A DNA stretch of 19,455 nt, taken from the NCBI GenBank assembly GCA_002435545.1, contig DJNB01000183.1, positions 1 through 19,455 on the forward strand. Direction: 5' to 3'. Numbering within the stretch: the stretch's first letter is position 1; each line of letters starts with the position of its first letter. The notes under the pieces were generated by a model. The model ran no database searches, was not told where the DNA came from, and saw nothing but the letters and a program-made list of their open reading frames with translations. The translations under genes and the position numbers were made by a program. Below are positions 1-7,701 of the stretch, piece after piece. This stretch comes from Lachnoclostridium sp. UBA6475 (GTDB lineage: Bacteria; Bacillota; Clostridia; Lachnospirales; Lachnospiraceae).

Positions 1-2
1 TC

Positions 3-19
3 GGCGTTTATCAAACGCC
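3..19. other. Short hairpin at window edge
   Basis: GGCGTTT and AAACGCC form a 7-bp stem around a 3-base loop. It is followed by an A-rich stretch, not a T-tract, so it is not a clear terminator on the + strand. It could be the end of an upstream terminator on the other strand or part of a leader element that starts before the window. The flank needed to decide is missing. Confidence 0.3.
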
Positions 20-48
20 TAAAAAATTTAATGAGGAAGGAGAGCAAG

Positions 49-846
49 ATGAAGAGAACAGCAGCGCTCTTATTGACACTGGCATTGGTATTGAGTGTTC
101 TTACGCCGGGATCTGCCGCAGAGGCAAAAACGGTAAAAAAGAATATTAGTATGCGTGTCAGAGAGCTTAAACATTTAACCATTAAAAATACAAAGAAGCG
201 GGTGGTCTGGAAAAAACTTTCCGGAAAGAACAAAATCCATCTTTACAAAGATGGGAAAAGAGCGGTTTTCATTCTGGCAAAAAAGAAAGGAACGGTTCGC
301 TTACAGGCAAAAATGGGAAAGAAAAAAATCGTTTATAAGATTACGATAAAAGAAGCTTTGCTAGTACCGGATGAAACGCCGATTCCAATATCGACACCTG
401 CTCCGACCTCTGAACCAACTCCGGAGCCAACCCTTGCTCCGCAGGTAACGGTCACAGAGGAAGCGGCAAATTACGAGAAAGAAGTATTGCGGCTTGTCAA
501 TGTAGAGAGGTCAAAGGCGGGACTGTCGGAATTGAGTCTGTACAGTAAATTAAGTCAGGCTTCGGCAATTCGTGCGAATGAACTTCTGGAATCATTTTCC
601 CATACCCGGCCAAGTGGCGAGAAATGCTTTTCTGTATTTAAGGAAGTAGGCATTAATTCTTATTATGCCTGCGGAGAAAATATTGCAATGGGGCAGAAAA
701 CACCGGAACAGGTAGTAGATGCCTGGATGAATTCGCCGGGACATCGTGCGAATATTCTGTCTTGGAAATACCGTTATATGGGTCTTGGTTTTTGTAAGAC
801 AGATCAGGGAATGAAATATTACTGGGCACAGATGTTTTGGAGTTAA
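49..846 (+). CDS. Secreted CAP (SCP/PR-1) domain protein with Lys-rich Ig-like N-terminal domain
   Basis: A 265-residue exported protein. I chose the ATG at 49 because AAGGAG at 37-42 sits six bases before it; an in-frame ATG at 31 lies upstream of that site. Residues 1-26 are a classic signal peptide ending near SAAEA. Residues 28-102 are a very Lys-rich beta-type segment resembling the small Ig-like domains of Lachnospiraceae surface proteins. A Pro-Thr linker (about 108-132) leads to a CAP domain (140-265). Family hallmarks are visible: FSHTRPSG (His185), CGENIAMG (Glu210) and the MNSPGHRANIL segment (His232). Bacterial CAP proteins of this YkwD-like type are extracellular and of uncertain biochemical role. 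A terminator follows 24 bases after the stop. The fold is clear; the function is unknown. Confidence 0.9.
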   Translation: MKRTAALLLTLALVLSVLTPGSAAEAKTVKKNISMRVRELKHLTIKNTKKRVVWKKLSGKNKIHLYKDGKRAVFILAKKKGTVRLQAKMGKKKIVYKITIKEALLVPDETPIPISTPAPTSEPTPEPTLAPQVTVTEEAANYEKEVLRLVNVERSKAGLSELSLYSKLSQASAIRANELLESFSHTRPSGEKCFSVFKEVGINSYYACGENIAMGQKTPEQVVDAWMNSPGHRANILSWKYRYMGLGFCKTDQGMKYYWAQMFWS

Positions 847-870
847 AAACACAGCGTAATAATTATGTAT

Positions 871-905
871 AAAAAAGTAAAGAGCGGTCTGCTCTTTACT
901 TTTTT
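871..905 (+). terminator. Strong Rho-independent terminator or attenuator hairpin
   Basis: A perfect 15-bp stem (871-885 with 891-905) closes a GGTCT loop. The 3' arm ends in six T (900-905) and the 5' arm begins with six A, so it can act on both strands. It would end transcription of the CAP gene. Oddly, the ribosome site of the next gene begins at the very next base, so any transcript started further upstream must pass this hairpin to reach the transporter operon. Confidence 0.9.
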
Positions 906-912
906 AAGGAGG
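906..912 (+). promoter_or_regulatory. Shine-Dalgarno site abutting the terminator
   Basis: AAGGAGG lies seven bases before the ATG at 920 and fixes that start. It is contiguous with the T-tract of the terminator at 871-905, leaving no room for a promoter between them. A weak possible promoter (TTAAAA at 843-848, TATAAA at 868-873, 19-base spacer) would start transcription inside the stem's 5' arm and so destroy the hairpin. That is a guess. Confidence 0.75.
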
Positions 913-919
913 TAACCGA

Positions 920-2479
920 ATGGTAACAAAAGGAGCAAAGAAACGAGCGGCGATAGCATTTGCGGCAGCGCTTGTCGTAAGCAGTATTGGTTATGTGCCG
1001 GAAGCGGACGCAGAGAGTGTGGCAGCAGTAACAGGAGATTATAGTCAGGAAGTGAACGAGATCTGCGATACGCTGGAATATGTTGTATCGGATCCGGCAT
1101 CTGGTTCGGCAGGCGGCGAATGGGCGGCTTTGGTATTGGGACGAACCGGGCGCATGACAGAGGGATGGAAAGAGAGATATCTGGTATCCGTGAAGAATTC
1201 GCTTGATGCGAAGAGCGAGACTTTGAAAGCAGAAAATAAACTTCATGCCGGTAAATCAACAGACAATTCTCGTACGATCATCGGCTTGTATTCGGCAGGA
1301 GCAGATGTGACCTGCTTCAACGGCTGGAATCTTTGCGCGCCGCTTGCCGGAGATCACGCCGGCGGGGATAAGACAGAACAGTCGGCGGATTATGAATACA
1401 CCAAAATGCAGGGAATTAACGGCCCTGTATTTGCATTGATCGCATTGGATTATGCGGGGTATTATTCTGAAAATGAGATAAAGGTGACCGATTTAACGGA
1501 GGAAAATGTCACAACGCTTCGTGATGATTATATCGATTATATATTAGCAAAAGAGCTGCAGACGGGCGGATGGGCATTTTCGGGATCCGACGCTGATCCG
1601 GATGTCACGATGATGGCAGTACAGGCACTTAGTAAATACACGTATCTTTCAGAAGTAAATGATGCTGTCGAGAGAGCACTTACGGCAATGAGCGCCCAAC
1701 AGAATGCAGATGGCGGATTTGTTTCCTGGGGAACAGTAAATTCCGAGTCGATCGCACAGGTCATCTGCGGACTTACGATGCTTGGAATCGATCCGACAAA
1801 GGATGAACGTTTTATCAAAAATGGAAAAACAGTAGTAGACGCGTTGAAGAGTTTTGGCGCTGTTTATAAAGATACTCCGTATCGTGGATATGGACATACG
1901 GGGACGGACTATAACCAGATGGCGACGGAGCAGGCCGGTTATGCGATGGTGGCACTTTGGTGTCAGAGAAAAGGGGAGAAACTGTATCAAAGCGGTTACC
2001 ATGATATTTCGGATTTGACGCCGACCGTGACTCCAACAGCGGTTCCGACCACAGAGCCGGCGGCGCAGCCAACCGTAGAACCAACGGAAGCGACGACGGC
2101 AACACAGCCAACGGTAGAACCAACGGAAGCACCGGCAACAGCGGCACCAACGCTGAAACCAACAGAGACGCCGTCATCAGCGCCGGCGGCAAAACCTTCC
2201 CCAAAAACTGACACAACGGCAAAACTTACAAAATTTTCCAACAAAGTAACGGTGAAAAAGGGCGGTACGGTTACGATCAACACCGTAGTAAACGGAAAAA
2301 AAGTAAAATGCAAGATTTTTTCTTATAATAAAAAGTATTTGAGTGTCAAGGTAAAAAATGGGAAATTAATAGTGAAAGCCGGAAAAAAGGCGAAGGCTGG
2401 TAAAACTTATAAAGTTGTGATAAAATATAAGAAGGGAAAGAAGATGGTCAAAAAGACAATTAAGATCAAAGTCCGATAG
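920..2479 (+). CDS. Secreted alpha-toroid (intrinsic factor alpha-domain-like) protein, putative corrinoid binder
   Basis: A 519-residue exported protein. The signal peptide runs to about residue 31 (ADA-ES). Residues 45-355 are helical repeats of the prenyltransferase/terpenoid-cyclase-like alpha/alpha toroid class, with recurrent motifs such as LQTGGWAFSG (213-222) and NADGGFVSWG (262-271), each followed by a helix of the VTMMAVQAL type. The same fold forms the N-terminal domain of eukaryotic intrinsic factor and transcobalamin. A Pro-Thr linker (366-430) leads to a Lys-rich Ig-like domain (433-519), probably for cell-wall retention. There is no LPXTG motif. It begins the operon with the DUF4430 protein and an ECF importer, so I infer extracellular ligand capture, most likely a corrinoid. 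The toroid fold also occurs in enzymes and complement-like proteins, so the ligand is not proven. Confidence 0.75.
   Translation: MVTKGAKKRAAIAFAAALVVSSIGYVPEADAESVAAVTGDYSQEVNEICDTLEYVVSDPASGSAGGEWAALVLGRTGRMTEGWKERYLVSVKNSLDAKSETLKAENKLHAGKSTDNSRTIIGLYSAGADVTCFNGWNLCAPLAGDHAGGDKTEQSADYEYTKMQGINGPVFALIALDYAGYYSENEIKVTDLTEENVTTLRDDYIDYILAKELQTGGWAFSGSDADPDVTMMAVQALSKYTYLSEVNDAVERALTAMSAQQNADGGFVSWGTVNSESIAQVICGLTMLGIDPTKDERFIKNGKTVVDALKSFGAVYKDTPYRGYGHTGTDYNQMATEQAGYAMVALWCQRKGEKLYQSGYHDISDLTPTVTPTAVPTTEPAAQPTVEPTEATTATQPTVEPTEAPATAAPTLKPTETPSSAPAAKPSPKTDTTAKLTKFSNKVTVKKGGTVTINTVVNGKKVKCKIFSYNKKYLSVKVKNGKLIVKAGKKAKAGKTYKVVIKYKKGKKMVKKTIKIKVR
2066..2130 (+). repeat. Direct repeat in Pro-Thr linker
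   Basis: A 26-base segment (2066-2091) recurs at 2105-2130 with one mismatch, a period of 39 bases or 13 codons. It encodes QPTVEPTEA twice. This is typical of a linker that changes length by slippage or recombination. Confidence 0.85.
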
Positions 2480-2500
2480 AGATGGAGATTTGATGATACG

Positions 2501-2533
2501 CGGCTGCGCATTTCCGGGTGAAATGTGCAGCTG
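2501..2533 (+). other. Intercistronic mRNA hairpin
   Basis: A 13-bp stem (2501-2513 with 2521-2533, two G-U pairs) around CCGGGTG lies between the toroid and DUF4430 genes, ending seven bases before the AAGGAG at 2540-2545. No T-tract follows, so it is not a standard terminator. It may affect mRNA stability or the ratio of the two products. Confidence 0.6.
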
Positions 2534-2551
2534 TATTACAAGGAGAAAGAT

Positions 2552-3607
2552 ATGCGGTTTGTAAAGAGAAATTGGAAGACAATTTTATCTGCACTGGTTG
2601 TCCTTCTGGTTATTGCGGCAGCGATCGCAGGGACATCGATCGGTTCGATTGACCGGGAACAGAAAAAGGCGATGGAAGCCCTGCAGCCGGAAGAAATTGG
2701 CGAAGAGCAGGTGGTGGCTGAGACGGAGACACCAAGGCCGGAGGCAGAGAAAAAAGATAAAACAAAAAAACAGGAAGCCGAAAAGCAAGAGAATGAAATA
2801 GAAAAAAAAGAGGCCGGAAAGGCGACCCGGAAACCGGAAGATTCGCAAAAAACAGAAAATCAAAAAGAGGAAAAAACTGGAAACCACAGCGCGGCAGAGA
2901 AGAAAAATGATCCGCCGTCACAGAACGGGACGTCGCAGAAAAAACAGAGCAAAGCAGAGAGTGGAAGGCAAAAGGAGCAGGAAGCCAAGCAAACTTCAGG
3001 TTATCCGAAAGTTACGATAACCGTTCCGAAAAATGAAGATCTGCGGCAGCCGGAAGAAAAAAAGGACGATGACCGCCCGCTGAGTGATGGGAGCGGGAAT
3101 GACAAGGATAAATATGAGACAGAACCGGTGCCATCCGGTAAGCCGCTTCCGGTCGATAAAGAAGACCAGAAAGTGGATAATGAAGAAGAATTTTATGTAA
3201 CCATTTCCATTGATTGTCTCACGATTTTACAAAATATGGATCATCTGCAGGAGGGCAAAGAGAAATACGTCGGAGATGGCTGGCTATTAAAGACAACAAA
3301 GGTAAAATGCAAAAAAGGGCAGACCGTATATGATATTTTGGAGCAGGTGTGTAAAGCGTATTCCATTCAGATGGAGAGTCTGTATACGCCATTATATGGC
3401 TCCGGTTATATCGAAGGAATTGGAAACCTGTATGAATTTGACTGTGGCAGTCTGTCCGGCTGGATGTACAGCGTCGATGGGTGGTTTCCAAATTATGGAT
3501 GTTCGCGCTATGTACTGAAAGCAGGCGAAGCGATACAATGGCGGTATACCTGCAATGGGCTGGGGGCGGATATTGGAAATACGTCAATGAATGGGGAAGA
3601 AAAATGA
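2552..3607 (+). CDS. Membrane-anchored DUF4430 (transcobalamin C-terminal-like) protein
   Basis: A 351-residue protein. The ATG at 2552 is preferred because AAGGAG (2540-2545) is six bases upstream; an ATG at 2525 lacks a good site. Residues 1-9 are basic and 10-30 form one hydrophobic anchor, with no lipobox Cys. Residues 35-210 are a Glu/Lys/Gln-rich, probably extended or coiled spacer. The C-terminal domain (213-345) has the DUF4430 signature: LSGWMYSVDGWFPNYGCSRY (301-320), then AGEAIQWRYT. DUF4430 resembles the beta-domain that closes over cobalamin in intrinsic factor and transcobalamin. The domain carries six Cys (222, 253, 267, 298, 317, 334), notable outside the membrane. As I recall, SEED calls such genes an additional component of a predicted cobalamin ECF transporter. 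It overlaps the T-component gene by ATGA. It probably presents ligand to the importer. Confidence 0.8.
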   Translation: MRFVKRNWKTILSALVVLLVIAAAIAGTSIGSIDREQKKAMEALQPEEIGEEQVVAETETPRPEAEKKDKTKKQEAEKQENEIEKKEAGKATRKPEDSQKTENQKEEKTGNHSAAEKKNDPPSQNGTSQKKQSKAESGRQKEQEAKQTSGYPKVTITVPKNEDLRQPEEKKDDDRPLSDGSGNDKDKYETEPVPSGKPLPVDKEDQKVDNEEEFYVTISIDCLTILQNMDHLQEGKEKYVGDGWLLKTTKVKCKKGQTVYDILEQVCKAYSIQMESLYTPLYGSGYIEGIGNLYEFDCGSLSGWMYSVDGWFPNYGCSRYVLKAGEAIQWRYTCNGLGADIGNTSMNGEEK

Positions 3608-4392
3608 GACACCCACTGGTAGAATTTGTAAATTATGCGGCGGCAGTACTGCTTTTGTGCCTGTCGCGCAATCCATATGTAATGCTGCTTTTTCTGGTTC
3701 TTGAATTTGTGATTTCTTTTTCCTGGAAAAGTCTGTTGAGTCTGGCCGCGATGACACTCCTGACCGTGGCAGCCAATGCATTCGTCAATCATCAGGGCGA
3801 GACGTATCTCTTTTACCTGAATGATAATATGGTAACGCTTGAATCCTTGGTTTACGGCGCATTTATGGGCGTACAATTGTGGCTTTTGTGCCGCGTCACC
3901 TATCGGATGGGGCGCGCAATGACATCGGAGAAAATCGTGATTGTATTCAAATATGTGTTTCCTCCGGCGGCAATTGTGCTGTCTATGGCGATCCGGTCAG
4001 TCAACCGTTATACGGACAAATTAGTCGAAATCTATCATTTTCAGATGTCCATGGAACCGCGCAGGGGAGTATGGAACCGTATGATCTCCGCGATCCGTTC
4101 CCTCTCCATATTGATCAACTGGGCGCTTGAAAACGGACTGGAGATCGCAGATGCCATGCAATGCCGCGCGTACGGCAGTAAGATCCGTACAAGTTATACC
4201 CCGTTCCGGCTTTTGCCGTGGGATGTTGTAAGGATTGCTGCCATAGTGATCCTGGTTGTTTTGCAGCGGGTCAGCGAACCATTTTGTCTCCTGATCCCAC
4301 GGATCGAGATTCATTTCAGTATAATTAACGTACTTGCTGTGCTGGCATTTTGTGTACTTTTCCGCGGGCAGACAAAAAGGGAGGAAATATGA
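3604..4392 (+). CDS. cbrV: ECF transporter transmembrane (T) component
   Basis: A 262-residue CbiQ/EcfT-family membrane protein of the energy-coupling factor module. The open frame extends upstream to 3481, but the ATG at 3604 is preferred: it overlaps the previous stop as ATGA and begins a typical membrane protein. Several hydrophobic segments are present (about 11-55, 75-95, 115-135, and two near the C-terminus). The cytoplasmic coupling region holds the family pattern: AMQCRAYGS, corresponding to the Ala-Arg-Gly coupling motif, followed by KIRTSY. It would link the S component to the ATPase. The end overlaps the ATPase start by ATGA, indicating translational coupling. The family is secure; the cbr symbol follows the SEED name for predicted cobalamin ECF systems and is tentative. 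Confidence 0.85.
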   Translation: MRHPLVEFVNYAAAVLLLCLSRNPYVMLLFLVLEFVISFSWKSLLSLAAMTLLTVAANAFVNHQGETYLFYLNDNMVTLESLVYGAFMGVQLWLLCRVTYRMGRAMTSEKIVIVFKYVFPPAAIVLSMAIRSVNRYTDKLVEIYHFQMSMEPRRGVWNRMISAIRSLSILINWALENGLEIADAMQCRAYGSKIRTSYTPFRLLPWDVVRIAAIVILVVLQRVSEPFCLLIPRIEIHFSIINVLAVLAFCVLFRGQTKREEI

Positions 4393-5819
4393 TACAGATT
4401 GAGATAGAAAACAAACAGATTGGTAAAAAAAGTATTCTTTCGGATATACAACTACATATTACAGAGGGAATTACGCTGATCATGGGGCCTTCGGGATCGG
4501 GAAAGACAACGCTGCTCCGTGAATTGATCCCCCGCATCAACCGCGTGGGGACAATGCAGGGAAGCGTTTATTACCGCGGGATTCCCATTGATGAGGTGCA
4601 GCCGGGGACGATCGGTTATGTGGGGCAGAACCCGGATAACCAGCTGGTTTGTGATAAAGTATGGCATGAACTGGCATTTGGGCTGGAAAATCTTGGCATT
4701 TTACCGAAGGTGATCCGTAACCGGGTGGCAGAGACGGCTACGTATTTTGGTATCGAAAACTGGTTTCATAAGGGGGTAGCGGAGCTTTCCGGCGGGCAGA
4801 AACAGAAACTGGCGCTGGCGTCTGTCATCTGCATGGATCCGGAAATCATCCTGCTGGATGAGCCGACGTCCCAGCTGGATCCCATCTCAGCCAGAATGTT
4901 TTGGGAAATGGTCGTCCGCGTGCGGGAAGAGATGGACATTTCTTTTGTCATTGTTGAGCATGATAGTGAATATATATATGAAAAGGCGGACAAAGTGATC
5001 TGGCTGTATAACGGTCAGAAAAGTACATATCAGAGGCGTTTTCTGCCCTGGCAAAGACGGATTTTGGATGAACCGCAGATGCCGTTTGCGGATGTAAGGC
5101 GTAAAGTGAAAAAAATGGCACAAGAGACAAAAATGGATGTTACGAAAAAACAGGTGACATCCTGGCAGAAAGTACGGAACATTCGAAAATCATACGGGAC
5201 AGAAATGGTGCTCAATATCCCGCAGCTTACCATTGCGGAAGGGGTAAATTGCTGGATTGGCCCCAATGGTGCCGGAAAAACGACACTTGGTAAAATGTTC
5301 AGCGGATATTTTGGAAAAAAGCTGATCAAACGCTGTGTGATGATGCCACAGGACGTGCTGACAATTTTTACCAAAGACACGGTGCGGGAGGAATTGGATG
5401 TAGAAGACGATATCCCGGAGGCGTTGATGGAAATGATCGCCCCTATTGCCGATCGGAATCCATTGGACTGTTCCGGGGGAGAGCAGCACCTTGCGGCCTC
5501 GCTCAAATTTTTAATGAAACATGCCGACGCTGTCATTTTGGATGAGCCGACCAAAGGAATGGATCCGCACATGAAAGATGATTTCCAAAAAGTGGTAAAA
5601 ATGTTCCGCGAAAAGAAACAGATTATCATTATAACACATGATATTGATCTCGTAGGAGAAATTGCGGATTATGTCGTCTTTTTATTTGAAGGGGATGTAG
5701 CAAGTGAAGGCGAACCACATGAGGTACTGATGCACAACCTGGTGTATAAACCGCAGGTGAGTTCGGTGTTTGAATGTATTAATACAAAGGAGATAGAAGA
5801 TGCGGGACTGGTTATGTAG
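4389..5819 (+). CDS. cbrU: ECF transporter duplicated ATPase (two ABC domains fused)
   Basis: A 476-residue protein with two ABC ATPase domains in tandem, replacing the usual EcfA/EcfA' pair. The start at 4389 has AGGGAGGA just upstream and overlaps the T-gene stop. Domain 1: Walker A GPSGSGKTT (33-41), Q-loop Gln80, signature LSGGQ (133-137), Walker B LLDEPT (155-160), switch His191. Domain 2: GPNGAGKTT (291-299), Gln321, signature CSGGEQ (361-366), Walker B ILDEPT (383-388), His417. All key residues are present, so both sites look able to bind ATP and hydrolysis looks likely. Domain 2 has a shortened helical region before its signature. It powers the importer from the cytoplasmic face. The S-component gene overlaps its end by 20 bases. 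Confidence 0.9.
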   Translation: MIQIEIENKQIGKKSILSDIQLHITEGITLIMGPSGSGKTTLLRELIPRINRVGTMQGSVYYRGIPIDEVQPGTIGYVGQNPDNQLVCDKVWHELAFGLENLGILPKVIRNRVAETATYFGIENWFHKGVAELSGGQKQKLALASVICMDPEIILLDEPTSQLDPISARMFWEMVVRVREEMDISFVIVEHDSEYIYEKADKVIWLYNGQKSTYQRRFLPWQRRILDEPQMPFADVRRKVKKMAQETKMDVTKKQVTSWQKVRNIRKSYGTEMVLNIPQLTIAEGVNCWIGPNGAGKTTLGKMFSGYFGKKLIKRCVMMPQDVLTIFTKDTVREELDVEDDIPEALMEMIAPIADRNPLDCSGGEQHLAASLKFLMKHADAVILDEPTKGMDPHMKDDFQKVVKMFREKKQIIIITHDIDLVGEIADYVVFLFEGDVASEGEPHEVLMHNLVYKPQVSSVFECINTKEIEDAGLVM

Positions 5820-6417
5820 TCATTATTATCTGCTCTGCGCAGGGTTGATCCTGCTTGGATTCGCCGTTTTTTTATGGTATCTGGCCAGACGGGTACGGAT
5901 GAAAGACATGATCATGATCACGGTACTTTCAGCAATTATTGCGATTTCACGCGGTGTTTTTTTCTGGCTTCCACAATTTAAACCGGTTTCTGCCTTGGTA
6001 TTGATTGCAGGCAGCTGTTTTGGCAGTGTGCCGGGGATGCTGATCGGGATGCTTTCCGGTTTTTTGTCGAACTTTATGTTTTCCCAGGGGCCATGGACAC
6101 CGTTTCAAATGTTCAGCTGGGGGATGATCGGAGTGATCGGCGGCTTCTGCCGCAGTATGCAGGGAAAAGTGCTTCCGATGATCATAGGTTTTCTGGCAAC
6201 GGTTTTTGTCTACGGGCCTATCCTGAATTTTTCGTCACTTCTGCTGATGACAGAGACGCCGACATGGAAAGGCTTCTGGGTGATGGAGGCAAGCGGGATC
6301 TGGTTTGATGTTGTACACGGAGTGAGCACGATTGTATTTGTGTATTTTGCCTGGAAGCCGATGCGTAAAAAACTGGTAAGAATGCAGGAAAAATATGGAA
6401 TTTGCAGAAGAAAATAA
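5800..6417 (+). CDS. cbrT: ECF transporter substrate-binding (S) component, predicted corrinoid-specific
   Basis: A 205-residue hydrophobic protein with about six membrane segments, the usual S-component size. The start at 5800 is supported by AAAGGAG at 5787-5793, inside the 3' end of the ATPase gene, giving a 20-base overlap in another frame. The first segment (10-28) is followed by basic RRVRMKD. The middle carries an S-component-like pattern of small residues (LIAGSCFGSVPGMLIGMLSG), a compact helix pair typical of the ECF fold. It decides the substrate. Cobalamin or another corrinoid is inferred from the flanking toroid and DUF4430 genes, not from residues I can read. Other S-component substrates (riboflavin-type vitamins, queuosine precursors) are not excluded by sequence alone. 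Confidence 0.75.
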   Translation: MRDWLCSHYYLLCAGLILLGFAVFLWYLARRVRMKDMIMITVLSAIIAISRGVFFWLPQFKPVSALVLIAGSCFGSVPGMLIGMLSGFLSNFMFSQGPWTPFQMFSWGMIGVIGGFCRSMQGKVLPMIIGFLATVFVYGPILNFSSLLLMTETPTWKGFWVMEASGIWFDVVHGVSTIVFVYFAWKPMRKKLVRMQEKYGICRRK

Positions 6418-6434
6418 GAATTGGGGGAAAGAAG

Positions 6435-7568
6435 ATGTCACAAGAACAAAATGCGAAAAAACGTACAGCCATAGGAAAAATATCCGGAATTGTGGGGATT
6501 TTCTGCAATTTTATATTGGCAGGGAGTAAGATTGTCATTGGCAATCTCGCAGGTTCGATGTCCATTGCGGCGGACGGATTGAACAATTTATCCGATGCAG
6601 CGAGTTCCATTGTTACGCTGATTGGTTTTAAAATAGCGGAAAAGCCGGCGGACAAAGAGCATCCGTATGGACATGCACGCTCGGAATATCTGGCAAGCCT
6701 TACGGTCGCAGTAATGATTTTATTTATTGGATTTGAACTTGCAAAAAGTTCTGTAAATAAGATCCTTCATCCATCGCCGATTGAATTTTCTGCTGTGGTT
6801 TTATTGGTACTTGTTTTTTCCATCTTAGTCAAAGCCGGAATGGCGGTTTACAACTATAAGATGGGAAAGAAGATAAAATCCACGACTTTGAAGGCCATCG
6901 CAGAAGACAGCCGCAACGATGTGATCGCGACAAGTGCGGTTTTGGCGGCAACTCTGATAGAACACGGTATGGGATACCAGATTGACGGTTTGATGGGCAT
7001 CGTGGTATCGCTGTTTGTTTTGTATAGCGGAATCTCGCTTGCCCGCGAGACGATTTCACCGCTGCTGGGCGAGGGCGCCGATAAGGAACTGCGCAGCAAA
7101 TTAACGGAGTATATCCAATCCTGTGAACTGGTGCTCGGCTGCCATGACCTGATGGTGCATGACTATGGACCGGGGCAGTGTTTTGCAAGCATACACGTCG
7201 AAATCGACAAAAATGTAGATGCTCTCGTCAGTCATGAGACGATTGACCGGATTGAACGGCACTGCCTGAAAGAATTTGACACGCATCTGGTTATCCATTA
7301 CGACCCGGTCATTACGGATGACAAAGAAGCTGCACAGTTGAAAGAACGGGTTCTTGCCTGCGTGGATAAACTGGATCCGCAGATCAGTCTGCACGATTTT
7401 CGGGTGAGCCGGTGCGAGGATGGAAAACGCCTCACCTTTGACCTTGTCCTCCCCGGAAAAATCGACCGCCACAAAGACCGGATCCGGCAGCAGATCGAAG
7501 AGGAGTTAAATAAGGAGAGCGGAGATAAATATTTTCTGGATATTACGTTTGATGTCGAGGATCGGTAG
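6435..7568 (+). CDS. Cation diffusion facilitator (CDF) family metal transporter
   Basis: A 377-residue CDF protein. The ATG at 6435 follows GGGGGAAAG (6423-6431); an in-frame ATG at 6402 would overlap the S gene. Six membrane segments span about residues 15-205. TM2 carries an N-x3-D metal site (Asn50, Asp54, in DGLNNLSDAAS), followed by the HPYGHAR loop (76-82); TM5 carries D-x3-D (Asp158, Asp162). Asp/Asn rather than His at these sites is usually linked to Mn2+ (or Fe/Co) rather than strict Zn2+ export, so manganese-type specificity is an inference. The cytoplasmic tail is longer than the usual ~90 residues, with a second small domain after residue 300. It starts 17 bases after the S gene, so it is probably cotranscribed with the importer. 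Confidence 0.88.
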   Translation: MSQEQNAKKRTAIGKISGIVGIFCNFILAGSKIVIGNLAGSMSIAADGLNNLSDAASSIVTLIGFKIAEKPADKEHPYGHARSEYLASLTVAVMILFIGFELAKSSVNKILHPSPIEFSAVVLLVLVFSILVKAGMAVYNYKMGKKIKSTTLKAIAEDSRNDVIATSAVLAATLIEHGMGYQIDGLMGIVVSLFVLYSGISLARETISPLLGEGADKELRSKLTEYIQSCELVLGCHDLMVHDYGPGQCFASIHVEIDKNVDALVSHETIDRIERHCLKEFDTHLVIHYDPVITDDKEAAQLKERVLACVDKLDPQISLHDFRVSRCEDGKRLTFDLVLPGKIDRHKDRIRQQIEEELNKESGDKYFLDITFDVEDR

Positions 7569-7630
7569 GGGAGAGACATCCATATGAGCAAAATATTCTT
7601 TAGAAATATATTACAATACTGTGACATCAC

Positions 7631-7659
7631 TTGACAAGAATCGAGAATCCTTTTATACT
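7631..7659 (+). promoter_or_regulatory. Sigma-A promoter of the L,D-transpeptidase gene
   Basis: TTGACA at 7631-7636 and TATACT at 7654-7659 are separated by exactly 17 bases, close to consensus. Transcription would start near 7666, giving a leader of about 36 bases with AAGGAG before the ATG at 7702. It separates this gene from the upstream operon. Confidence 0.85.
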
Positions 7660-7701
7660 TCGTATTGTGGGCTTTTTAGGAACTAGTATAAGGAGAGTAA
7701 A

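Noticed and set aside
847..919. Cobalamin riboswitch in front of the toroid gene
   Set aside because: The gap is 73 bases and is mostly the terminator; no B12-box-like sequence is visible. The leader at 11504-11545 is likewise too short.
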